Shown: in pieces, positions 1 through 12,800 of the stretch | How positions within the stretch are numbered: the stretch's first letter is position 1 | Layout: every line of letters starts with the position of its first letter | NCBI GenBank assembly: GCA_961205875.1 | Contig: OY540814.1 | Span: 11,266,993-11,330,992 of the forward strand | Reading direction: 5' to 3' | Source: Sialis fuliginosa | Taxonomy: Eukaryota > Arthropoda > Insecta > Megaloptera > Sialidae | DNA length: 64,000 nucleotides | Made by a program: the position numbers and the translations under genes | The notes under the pieces: generated by a model | Told to the model about the DNA's origin: nothing | The model's database searches: none | The model's input: the letters and a program-made list of their open reading frames with translations, nothing else

Positions 1-574
1 TTTTCAGTGAGGGGGCAATGGCTACTTTTGCCCCCCCTCCAAAAAAAAATGGATCCTGTTTTTTTAGGGCGGGTTTGAAGCGACGTGCAATTATAAAAAT
101 CTGTTTTCTGTTATTTTTTACTCTTAAAAATTCTTTAATTTTGAAACTGATGTTAAAGCTCGCAAACAAATTATAAAATGTAACCATGAGTCTAGTAAGG
201 ACAAAGAAAAATAAAAAGTGAGTACAATGAAACTTCGTTAGTACGTTTTTTTTCCTTTTTTTAGATCCCAGCATTCTTCCATAAGATCCCATGTTAAAAT
301 ATTTTGTTAGTACGTGTCCCCCAGTCTCTTTAAAAACGTACTAACGAGATTCCACTGTGTTTCTATTTATTTTTATTATTCTTAAAGAAATAATGCGATA
401 TTAATCAAGCTAAAGAAAATTGTAAAAAATGTAACCACGAGTCTTGTCAGAGACAAAAAAATATGAAAAGTTAGTATGTCTGTTTTTTTTGTAATAAAAA
501 CGATATTAAGTAAGTTAAATTTTTGAAGTTCATACTGCCCACTGCCCCCCCAGAAAAAAATGGTGCTGGCGCCA
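1..574 (-). mobile_element. Composite hAT-like MITE, copy A (left end outside window)
   Basis: The stretch matches, in reverse orientation, the element at 41620-42201: runs such as agggcgggtttgaa (69-82) and taaccatgagtctag (181-195) recur there inverted. Its visible end is ggcgccactg at about 565-574, the inverted form of the common end CAGTGGCGCC. Inside it, 225-357 is a pogo-like MITE that sits at the same place in the other copy. Confidence 0.7.
225..357. mobile_element. Pogo-like MITE nested in the composite element
   Basis: The ends are CAATGAAACTTCGTTAGTAC and its inverse ending ACTAACGAGATTCCACTG. It is preceded by TA. Relatives stand alone at 21129-21239 and 44412-44576 with TA on both sides, as expected for the Tc1/mariner/pogo group. 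Confidence 0.7.
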
Positions 575-741
575 CTGACTATAGGGGTGGGGAGGTTAAA
601 ACTAATTTTATACCTCAAAATGTCGAAAGTACGACACTGCCACACAAACTTTTCTTCTCTCTCAGACACACACACACACTAACAAACACACACGTGTGTA
701 TTGTTATAAAGTATGTATTAACAGTTTGTGATTTGTTTTAG

Positions 742-806
742 AGATCCGTTACATTCACCGCTGAGGAGGAAAAAGTATCTAAATAAGCGATCTTCCGAAC
801 GTATTG
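742..806 (+). CDS. Kelch gene, candidate exon 1 (basic segment)
   Basis: An open stretch follows a good acceptor (tttgttttag) and ends at a strong donor (g/gtgagt). It encodes 21 residues rich in Lys and Arg. It ends in phase 1 with G, and the exon at 11280 begins with TG, so the two join to a Val codon without breaking frame. It contains no ATG, so at least one more 5' exon is needed. It stands 10.5 kb from the next exon and is short. A chance open frame of this size is possible. Confidence 0.5.
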
Positions 807-3800
807 GTGAGTATTTATTATTATATTATTATTTTAGCTTTACGAGTTAGGTTGGGTAAAAGTATAAATCTCTGGAAAAATTAGCTTAGAAGTTCTCAAT
901 AGTAAAAGATGTCATAGGTGATGAAAAATGCCAGTTACCTATGTGAAGTCATCATTTTTTTTCAAATTTTATTACATTGATTTATTCTGTTGATAAATAC
1001 AAATAGCATGGCTTGGTCATAAAATGCACACCCCTTAAACTTTTAAAAATATATTAATTAATAAGGTTGTCAACTTTGTCAATTTTAGTAATAATAGTGA
1101 TTATGTAAGTACATTAATTTAAAAACAATAAATAAATGACATAACCTCACCAAATAATTATATTTTTTCTTACATTGATCCGTCACAAAAGAATAAATAA
1201 ATACAAAAACCAAAAAAAGTATTCCACAAATAATAAATAATATTTACATTTATCATAATACATTAATCATATAGTTATAATATATCGTAATTAAAAGTAT
1301 TCAATGTCAACCAAAAAAAAGAACTCATTTTATGTATGTCTGATATAAGTAAATATGATCCACATTTTTTATTACTAACATACCTTTTATCTTGATTAAA
1401 GACGTAATACAGAACGCAAGATAAACATTCAATCATTATAATTTGTAAAAAAAGTCGTACCTTTGAATAAATAATTTAAAAATACAACAGATTGTTATAT
1501 ATGTCAGTTGGACAGCTACTGGTGGCACTTCTCAGAGTTCCTAAATATTTCACTAAAAATATCGTTTTCCGTTTAAGTAAACTAAAAATATTCTAACTTC
1601 TTGTTATCCGATTTGGCTTTAATAGGGTTCTATTCTGATAAAAGATTAAATTAATTCAAAAAGATTTCTGTTAATTTATTACATTTTGCGACCTGTAGCG
1701 TGTTGCCGTCACGTAAAAATGTCAATTTGACGACAAATTGAACATTGTTTATATTTTTATAAGAGAAAATGAAAACCAATCGACATTAAACTAAATAAAT
1801 ATGGAGATTGTGTTTTCTCTTTCAGAAAATGTTAACGTTTAAAAGTGCTGCTAAAGAAACATAATATATAATGCTAATTTAATCAATGTACATAGCTTGC
1901 TTGGGGTGTGCAATAAACGGAATACTTCGTTTTAAATTATAAATATATAATTTCATTATTGATTTAGTGAATTGACTAGAGATTTATATCTGATTTTTTC
2001 TATCTAATAGTTTTCTAGTGTCAATAGATTGGTACACATCTGTTAAATAGCAAAATCTAGGTTCTGATTGGTCCATTTGGAGAATTACATGACTAGTTCC
2101 AATAATATAATTTGTTAAAACTGTGGGTTGATATACATATATAATATAGTGCTTTAATATGACAGAGATAAAATCTATCAACTTTTTATGATCAGTCATT
2201 TGCATCCTTGAAATTTTATATAAATATATAGTTTAATTTCATGAAAAATGTGTAGATAAATCAGGAATGAAAATAATATATATAAATTACATCAATTTTA
2301 AACGAGATGTATTATAGTTTTAAGTAAGAAGGGGAAAAGATTGATTATGAATAAAATTATATAGTTATTTTTTAATGAAATTAAATAAATCAAATGATTA
2401 ATGAACAGGAAAATGTTATTCATTTTCAACACGGGCTAATAATATAGTACATTGTTTGAACATTTATAATAATTTATTTATGTTTCATTCTCCTTAAATC
2501 TATTTCGAAAACGAAATGATGATATATGTATACATTTACAGATTTGGTTATCCGCAAATATATATTATACATATATTCTCAATTAAAGAAGTTGTTCTGA
2601 AACGAGGGTTTCACTGTAATAAATCATAGTAGTTGTACAAACAATATGCGTGTGTATGTATGTGTGTTTCCACTGTTGTGTACAAAATGATTTTGTCTAC
2701 GGTTAAATGTTATTCGTGTCAAGAATCAGGGCAGTCAGGGAAGGATTATTAATTATAAATCATATCTGTATCGGGGATATTGAGTAATGTCCCGTATTAC
2801 AAAGAAGCTAACAAAATTTGGCAGCTAACACGCACTTTAAAATGAGGTATCAAAACCTATATAAAAGTTCCCTTGAAGTATCATCAAGTGTTTGACAATT
2901 TTCACAACACCTGTGTTATAAAAAAGTGTCGAAGTATCAAATTCTTTAAAAGTTCTTGTTAGCTAACAAATTTTGTTAGCTCCTTTATAATACCAGGCAT
3001 ACATTAATTTTTAAAAAGTGGTGTGTGCCTCACCCACATATAAACGCACGGCACGGTTCAAGTGAAATTTCTTTAGTTTTTATTAACCATTTGAATTAAA
3101 TAAATAAAGTAAACGGTAATAAAATTAATATAATCAAATATATTATTTTCCCACAAAAACTGTGTACATTGACATCAATGCTTGTGCTATTTATCCATCT
3201 TTCTCTTATACATTTACTCATCTTTATCTCACGCATAACCGACGTAAAGTGACTTTTACTCTTATACTTATACTCACGCATATGTCACACTCTCCTTAGC
3301 GTTTCATCTTTAAAACGTGTTGAATATTAAAATCTGTCGAGGTCATCTCAATTCACTAGTCTCGCTAAAGAAGTTTCACTAAAAAAAATATCAGTTTTAA
3401 ATGAAATGAAAGTTATGTTGAAATTTTTTATTCGTAATAGAAATGCCATTTGATAATAAGTTTAGATGTGAAAATATTTTGAAAATTTTAAATTGACTTA
3501 TGAATCAATCTGATTATTCAAACGGGTTTTACCCACGCCTATTCTACAGGGTCTTTCAAGTTCGAGTTTCTTTTTAAAATTAAAATAAAACACCCATTTT
3601 GAATGGAAAATCATCATCTGTTTATTGATATATGTAGTAGAGGATCTACAATTTATGTATGATAAATGATATCTTGCAAATGTCCCCCGTGTGCACGCTT
3701 ACAGATGTCGATTCTTTTGGTGAAATTTTCGATGACATTTTGGCATAATTGGGGCTCTATCTCGGCAATTTCGCGCACAATGTTGTCTTTCAAGGCTTCA

Positions 3801-6800
3801 ATATTTTCTGGTTTATTTGCATAAACTCTATCTTTGAGATGGCCCCACAGAAAATAGTCCAAAGGCGTTAAATCTGGTGATCTTGGCGGCCAAATTGCTT
3901 CAGAATTTCTTGAGATTATTCTTCCCTGGAATTTCGTTCGCAATAAATTCATTGTTTCGTTGGATTTTGATTATTTTTATACGGTTTTCGAGCGAAATCG
4001 AATTCATTTTAGTAAATTGTACACTTTCAACTTGATTTATGTCAAACAAAAAACAAAAAACTATGATAACTGTCAGAACAAAACACTGCTGAAAAAGAAA
4101 CTCGAACTTGAAAGACCCGTTATATGTATCTCAAATAGAAAAATTCATAAGGCCAGGTTATTGTTAGATTAGTGTTTGAATATATCCAACTAGAAATCGG
4201 CAATCCGGTCCACTCCTGTACAAATAGGACATGATATTCTCATAATACAAACATTAAGTGGTCAATCGGTAAGGTGAGAGAGGTATACATTCTCTATATC
4301 TGTATAGTGTAGTCGACTGTACACTAGTGTACACACTGGACACTGTTAGATGTGAAATTTGTACATTCTGCTATTAATAGGTACACAGATCGCATCTCGG
4401 GTGGTAAAAGGGAATCCAGTAACCGCATTTCAGCGGTTTGCTGCCCGACTCTGAATGTCCGAGTAATAAATTGTTAATTTTGTAGCTGATATAAATGTGT
4501 GTATGGGTGTAACCGTCCTCCGGTTTAAATATACTCAAGTGGTACATTGTATTCGTAGTCTCAGATGTATGTAGAGCAAAAAGTTGTAGGTGCATAATAC
4601 TTTATTTTTTTTTTGGAGGGGAAGGGATAAGCGATTTTCAGTAGAAGCTTGGACGCTTTTCAAGACAAAATAAAAACACAATTGGCTAGTCTTCAAAAAA
4701 AATGCAGGCGATATTTTCTTTATGTAATGCCTGAAAATCGAATTTAGAAACTTGTGAAGTTTTCTTTTTTACTTTGATTTCCCAAATTTTCATGCTTCTT
4801 AAAAGGAAGTATGATATCAAAAACGTTTGGAAACACTTGTCTTACGTATATGTATGTTATATTATATGTATAAAATGTTGATACTACTGAATTAAATAGT
4901 GTTTTTCACTAATTAATGAATGGATATCAGTGAATATTCCAGGCAATTACTGATTTCAATGATTAAAATTAAGAGAGTCGTATTTATCAAAACTATTTAA
5001 TTTCTAAATCTCAATCAAAAAATATTGTAGGTACTCTAACATTTAGTGAACTACAATAATGGGTTTAGTCAACTATATATTTCTAATTGCATTAATAATG
5101 AATGGTCGATAAATTGTGTGTACTAGTATCGCTTATGGTCGAAATTCGACCAATATTTTACCTGCCTTAACGGTAACATACACACATGATTTTTTTTGTG
5201 CACATTTAAAGTACAGTACCTAACCTAACCTGCTTTTACAACAAAAATTCCCAAATAAAAACACTGCAATTGAACGCTCTATACGCATTCTCTAACTATT
5301 TTTGCCGCTTGGTGGCGCTATGTTGCTGAACGATGCGAGGGGAAATAAACAAACAGTTAGAGAGGAAATCATGTGTGCATGTTAACATTATTTTTTTGTG
5401 CACATCTATGGCACAGTACCTTTCGAATGATATAAGTTTTATTCACCTCCTTTTATAATAAAGTTAGCTTGCTGAAACAAATTAAAATTGAAGTTTTGAC
5501 AAAAATTTTAAGAGACATTTCTAGTCTCGTTTGTAACTGTTATGCCGTGTTTAGACAAAAAAAAAGCAATACGCTGTTTTAAAACACTTCGTATTTAAAA
5601 ATGTATATGGTTTGTTGCACTTTTATCAAAAAGACACGATGTTGCTGATTTGTTTTTTTGGTTTAAACACGGCATTACACGTACATTTATCAATTAATTA
5701 ACGATCGAGTGACATTTTAACGCTTTAATCAAAGAGCGGTTTGGATTGCATCGCAAACACAGTATGAACGAGAATTGGTTCATCTGTTTACGCACTCGTG
5801 TCATAAATCTCCGTAAAGCTTCGGCCCAGTGCGACCCAAAATATGTTCGTATACACTCTTCGTGTGTGGGTGCCAGGGGAAATACTACTCGTATAGTTTA
5901 GTTGACGGTCCCATCAGTTATTCAGATATATCCGTAAGGTGTAGCTACAGTTGCCATAAATAAATAGAAAGTCTATTTAGTAGAGTGTGGCAATATTTTA
6001 GTTGTTTAAAATAAAATTTGTTACCTTATGGAAATAAAATGTTTTTAGAATGGAATTTCGTGGGTAGAAATATGTAATAACTTGTGCGCATGGGAAAAAT
6101 GATGTAACATAAACATTATGTATAGGAGATAAATTTTAAGAAACCAAACATAATTAATCCAATTTTAATTGCTCATTTTATTTATTTCTTGTTCGATGAA
6201 GTCAAAATTTAATAAGTACATTAAAGCTGGATCGTTCTGTGTGATATAATATTTAACGGGTGGGTAAAAAAAAACTTCCCTTGTTAGGCGACATACTATA
6301 GAACTATATATCACAGAGAAAGTTAATATTAATAATATAATACTAAATCGTGGATGGTAACATACAACCACTTTCACGTGAAAAACTATCCCCGAAATGG
6401 ACTTTATTCTAATTTGTGGACGTCATTTGGACGAAATAAAGTAATGGGAATAAAATATTCTTCATTTAATTCTACGTAAAAAATGTCCCATGTGTAATGT
6501 GTTCGAAATGAAGGGTAGTTTGAAGAACGCAGCGAAAAATTGCGCTAACACAATTTTTTACCGTAATTATTTCCATAATGGGTACTTATACGTAAAAAAT
6601 TATTACAATGGAAATTGCAGAGCTTGGCAAATTTTAATCTAATTTCCATGGACTAAATTGCACAAAATCTAAAAGTATTTTACATTCGTTTAAATTATAA
6701 TTCACTCAACTATTGTATTAGCAATGAAATTAAAAAGGGTGTTATTTGAAAAAAGATATTTCTTTATCAATATTGTGTTAAAATAAAGTTAAGTGTATTC

Positions 6801-9800
6801 ATAAATACAAGATGATTTACAATGAATGTAAAAAAACCTTACATTGGATCGAGAATGTTATTTTAAGCAAAACACTTCATAAAAACATGTGTCCTAAAAT
6901 TCTTCGTGAGGGAGCTATAGCCCCTAAAAAATGATTAGTTTTTATATTTAATATCTGGAGAACCTATTGTATTTGAGTTTTGAAATTTGATAATCGATTT
7001 AGTGTTATCGAATTTCAGTATAAACCAATAATTATTTAGCTCAAAAGTGTTTAGGGTAACCGAGCCCTTTAATGTCTATATTGTTTTTTGTATATTCTTT
7101 ATTTACACCATATACACTCCTGAAATAAATAATTATTGATCGATACTGAAAATCGATAACACCTATTAAAATAAACCGATTATCAAATTTCAGCACAATG
7201 GGTTCTCCAGCTGTAGCTCCCTCATGAAGAATTTCTGAACACATACTTATATAAAGTTTTTTGCTTATAATTACATCTTCAATTTACTGTTAATTTATTT
7301 TACACTCGTAATTCAGCCTGTATATTTCAGATTATATATACTTTTGTAAAGAAGGTAATACTAAAGGTATTGTTTTGTGACCGCTGTTGTTGAACACAAA
7401 CAGAGAGCCTCACAACGCCAACTACAACCACCGAAAATACACGGATTACGACGATCGGCCATCGGCTTCAGTCATTCGTGACGACAGATATTTGTTTTAA
7501 TTGTTTAGCGTCGGTGTTGTACGTCGATGGAAAAATGATTGTCGATTCCGTTCAATGTTTGTAATTGGGATATATGAACGTGTATATTTATATATATGTG
7601 TGTATCCATATATACGTATGTAATGAGGGTAAAGGGATGATAAAGAGATGGTGGTTATGTAGATTTTATGATTTATAAGTAAACAAGTCGATCCGTTATA
7701 ATTATAATGGAATGATTTAGTACAGTTGTTTGGAAAAAACGTTAAATTTTGGGTTTTGTGGATAATTTGTAAAATCGTCAGTATTATTTTGTATGAGGAC
7801 AAACTCTTTGGACTAAATTTGCTCCCTCGCAATATTATAGATACGAGTGTGATCGTTTTAGACAAAAAAATTGTTCTTCGATTTCAAAATTTCAAAATTG
7901 ATCTTTCCATTTCAGGTCAAGTCAAAAACTTTTCGTTCCTGGTCTGTCTCTCTGTGTGTGTGCGTGTCTGTCCCTCGAATCCTTGTCACACGCCTAACCC
8001 ATATACCACTGAACCGATTTTTAAAGAAACTTGGTTGGATGGTTGGGTTTGGCTTGAGGACGTGTATAAGGGGAGGAGTGACATCCTAAAATATTTATTT
8101 TTCCAAGATATCTCAAGAACGACACGTGTAACGTGAAAATTTTATAGAATCTTTTTTGTAGAGCATTCAATTTCCTATAATTGGCAAGGTGCGGAGTGTA
8201 TGCTGGGGACAGTTGAATCGATTGCAGCGATCGCGGTGGTCAAATTTTCGTTAAATCATGCTTGATTTAAATGTAAACAATTAGATAATATAATTAAAAA
8301 TGGTCCATAATAGTTGCTGTGTAGTTGAATGTAAGAATACTGGCAGAAATAGTAACTGCAAATTTTATACATTTCCAAGTGCTAGTTGGAAGTTAGAACA
8401 AAGGAGAAAATGGATTAATGCAGTTAAGAGAATAAAGTAAGTAGTGTATAACCTAACTTAATAATATGTTTACTCCAATTCACGTGTATGAATGAAAATA
8501 ATTTTGTAATATTAATAAATTTGTGAGTATAATTTTGTGATTATTAGTTTTTCATGAAAATAAATTTATCAAATATTTGATAATTTTAAGAATTTATTTT
8601 TTTTATTTTTATTATGATAGTTGCAATGTTATTCCAACTGTCATTTGTATTGGTTACACCAGATAACCTCATTCCTCAGTAATAAACATTACTACTTACT
8701 GACACTTTTTATACTTACTTTCTTTGCTTTCAAATTATTTATTCACTAATTTATATTGCATTTCACTTTTACAATGCTGACCAGGTTAATATATATTTAT
8801 TTACTAAAAATAAAAAAATTTTATTAATAATATTACACCTCTCCCACGGCTTTCGAGCATGATTTAATGCGGCCATCAGATGTCATTGTCATCGCGCACC
8901 TTGCCAATACAGATCTACAACGTCTGTTGTAAAATATTCCCTCACAAAGATTTATTTCAATTTAGTTGTTAAAAAATAGCGTTTTGTTTTTCTAAATTGA
9001 TGTTTGCTTTGACATATTAAATGTCATTTTGACGTTTTAAATGTCAATATGACGTTTGCATAAATTTATATTTAGATTTAAATTGTCAAAAAATTAAAAA
9101 TATACGAAAAAATAATCAGGTGCGTCATGAGAAAAAATTTCGAACAAATATTTTTGAGTAAAATTGTATAAAAATGAAGAACACTTTTTTTTAAATTTAA
9201 ATTGTTCAATAATAATTAACTATCTTGGTGAATTTAGCACGAAGAAGCACTGAGCCTTTACTTGGTAGATGTTTTTTGTCTGTGATCTGGAAAAAAAATG
9301 AAAAACTAAATTAATAATATTTTTATCAAAACGAAATCTAATATTTTAGAGTAAAAAGTGATTTTGTTTGTCTTTCAATCAATGATGAAGATAAAGAAGT
9401 TTATTATAAAAACTAGTTTTTATACAACCGTAAAATATATACAATACATATACAAAAAGTAAAAAAGTTACGCTAACTTTATTTCTAGCACACAAAAAAA
9501 AACCTTTAAAATTCATACAGCGGCACGCGTACCCATATGTGTACATAAATAAAAAATAAAAAATGATGTACTGCCATTAAGTTTAGTTTGGCCAAGTTTT
9601 CGTTGTAACTTGAGGCGAAACCGAAGAATACATATTAGGGGGAAAAAGAAAGAAGAAAATGACAAAGTGGGCGAGCTTTCCTCCATCTACGCGACAATAT
9701 TATTGAGCAGCAAGGAATTACAGACGACGAAATGTATTTAAACAGTTCAGTAGGCCCTAAACCCCGGTCGATTAGGGATAGAACCGGATAAAGTATTCGG

Positions 9801-12800
9801 AGCACGAGTTGTTTTATCAGACGCACACCTTCGCGCACCGTCAGCTAAAACGTCATTGTACGTTTGTAACTATTGTTTGAAAGATCCCGGTGGATTTAAA
9901 CGCTGAAAAATGTGTTTTTGATACATTTTAACACTTTCAGATTTGAAATCCATGTCAGTCTTTATATGCATTTTTTTATTTGATTTATGTTACCTATGTT
10001 ATATGATTTAAAAAGTTATATAATAGGCATGATACCTAATTTTTAAAAACTATTTTATGATGATCTTACGTGTCTTATTTCCAAAAAAATGCTTATTTCT
10101 GCAGAAAATAAAGGTTTAATCACAAAAATTGACCCTTTTTAAAACTAATTTTGAATTTGACGCCAAAACGCTCGCAGGTGTCATGGCGCATTTTTGACGT
10201 CACGCCTATGTAAACACTCCTTGTCAACTATAATAAATCCTTGTTCCATCGCTAATGTTTCTCGGTTAATTTAATAATTATAACATATAAGTATTTATAA
10301 AATACTTTACTATGTGTATGTAAATAAAATTACAGGTAATAACAAAGTTAAAACAATTATGATGGAATATACTTTATTTGTATATCGTAAATTAGTATCT
10401 TAAACTAATTAAGTTTATTCAGGTTTTTTTAAATTACTTGTCAGAATTTTTGTGCTTATATAAAACAAAAATTAATATTATTACTTGATGCTAAAAACTT
10501 TTTAAAGAAGAAAAAATACTTTAAATTTCTTCATTAAACACGAAAAGTTTTCAACACTGTAATATAAATTTATTATTAAATTAGAACGTAGTATTATACT
10601 ACATAAGCTTCTAATTATTTTGGAAATAAATTATATTCATTGGAGATTACAAATGTTTGATACAAAATACACAAATATATTTTTGGTTTTCCATCTTCGA
10701 TGATTTAGCCAGGACTCTTGTCTTTAATCTCTCATTCTTATTTTAAACTTGTTTTTAAGGTTGTTTTATTACTTATATTACAAAAATATGTTTATTTCTA
10801 CCAATTAGTTATACAAAGAATGACAACGAATGACCATTTTCACCAATAATCTAAGTATGTAGTCTGTTTGTACAAATAGCTTGGTATTAAATAGTATTTA
10901 CTGGTCCATTTAGAGATTGGAAAGGTTGTTAGAAATAAATAACAGATGAAAAGTAGATAGAAGATTTTTTTTAAGTATCACATTAATCAAGTATTATGGT
11001 ACCAAAATTAGTAAAACAACAATAATGAAAATAGTCACATTAGCATCTTATACCCGGTATTATAAAGATATTGCTATCTGCGAGGTGTCAAATCGTAATG
11101 ATTTTTCTTGGGATTCTAGAGCAGTGGTAATAAGTGTATAATAATATAGATTCTATGAATTTTATGAGGTACACTTGTCAGAACTAATTATAAATCGCTG
11201 ATATTTAAATAGCGTTAGATCCCGTGCAAATTTTTTATAATACTCATTTTAAAAAATATTGACACTTTGACTATTCCAGTGACAGTAATACCAGATTCCG
11301 CGTCTATAGCGAGTTCCAAACACGACGAAGGTGCAACGGATAGCAACGTGGTGAGCGATTGCAGCGAGGCTGGAACTGCAACGCCCAGATCTCAGCAGCA
11401 GCATTGCCTCAACAACAACAACAACAACAACGCCAATAACAACTGTGTGCTGTTGCCGCCGAAACATCGTGCCCCTTGTCCGTCAGTCACGGGACCTGGC
11501 GCGTTCGTCAGACCACCGTCAACGAAGCCGTCGCGAGCGACAAATAACTCTACTGTCCAACAGCTGCCGCCCAAGGAGAAATGCTCCCAGCACAGTAACG
11601 AGGAGTGGCCTAATCGTAGGTTAGTGTTTTTAGTATTGACTGAAATGTTTAGGAGTCTACACCTTTTCCAATTGTATTTCAGAAAGCATCAATTGTAATT
11701 CAGATTAATCAATTGTATTTCAGAAAGCATCAATTGTAATTCAGAAAGAATCAATTGTAATTCAGATTAGTCAATTGTATTTCAGAAAACATCAATTGTT
11801 ATTCAGAAAGAATCGATTGTAATTCAGAAAATGTAAATTTTATTTCAAAAAGCATCAATTGTAATTCAGAATTTTAATAAATTTTTGTATATTACATATT
11901 ATACTACGTATATTTTTTCAATGTAACTAATTGTGACAAGCAATGTATAATATCCTATGATTTCTTCAATGGAATTTTTTATCTCAATTATTCCCAACAT
12001 TAAGGGTTTATTATTATTATTATTAATTTAATATTGACAAGAAAATGTGTGCTTATTTAAGACGTAATAATGACAACGTTTAACTGAAAGTTTTAGCTCT
12101 TTAAGTTCTTTTTTTTAATTGTAAAATTTTATTACTCACAATTTCTTTATTCTGAAATACAATCGTCGCTTTCTGAAATACAATTGACTAATCTGAATTA
12201 CAATTGATGCTTTCTGAAATACAATTGGAAAAGTTGTAGTCGATTACAGTAAAAGCAAAATGTTATTTTTTTAACAATTATTTACTAATCCAATAATGAT
12301 GTACATATGTGCCAAATTGATAAAAATATATTAATATATAGGGTGGGACATATGTTGGTTTCTTCCCCCCTTAAGAAAATTTGAGAATTCCTACAGGACA
12401 AAAACCTTTTAAATACTGACGACACGAGATTAACCTAAACCTAGTTGTTTTTTTTCATTCATAGTACATCGGAAACTTAACGTATTACATAATTCAGGAA
12501 TGGAGGTTGCTACCGTGTCTACCAAGGCAGGCTTAATCAAACAGTATGGCAAGAATGAGTAGGATAAAGGCAATATATGCTACCTACACACTAGGAATAT
12601 ATTTTGTGATTTTTTTATTCTTTTTATTTTAATTAAAAATAAATCACAAAGCTCATACTTCCGACTAAGCCTGTGTGATATAAACATATATGTTATATAT
12701 AATATAGATTTCCCCTAATACCGGTTTATGAGTTATTTTAATTTTTTGCCATATGTAATTTAAATAATGCCTGTATAAAACAAAATCCTGAATAAAGGAT

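Larger units (their letters stand above)
7821..9276 (+). repeat. 'CCTCGCAATAT' repeat family, copy 1 (interrupted)
   Basis: This is the first of six copies of a family of about 700-800 bp (others: 18293, 19498, 27927, 37077 inverted, 61508 inverted). Hallmarks in order: cctcgcaatat.gaagatacgag, a tctgtctgtc run, cttgtcacac.cataactcatg, gaaacttggttgg, caagatatctcaagaacgac, a tgacgttttaaatgtc run and gcacga.g.agcactg. The ends are weak inverted repeats (TGCTTCCTCGCA / TGCTCCCTCGTG). No coding capacity. This copy is split by the THAP element at 8182-8906. Confidence 0.8.

Noticed and set aside
7041-7244. 67-codon minus-strand frame with protein-like start
   Set aside because: It is one arm of the foldback element; the opposite arm breaks the same frame.
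7726-8136. 136-codon plus-strand frame
   Set aside because: Also repeat copy 1; the same frame is broken in the other copies.
8182-8906. P-element assignment from the THAP domain
   Set aside because: No 8-bp duplication; the empty site read from related repeats implies 2 bp.
9635-9838. 67-codon minus-strand frame in a GC-richer island
   Set aside because: No domain, no splice signals in agreement; kept only as a possible regulatory island.
11669-11870. CRISPR-like array
   Set aside because: Units are contiguous without spacers, imperfect, and mirrored at the other end of the element; the host is a eukaryote.
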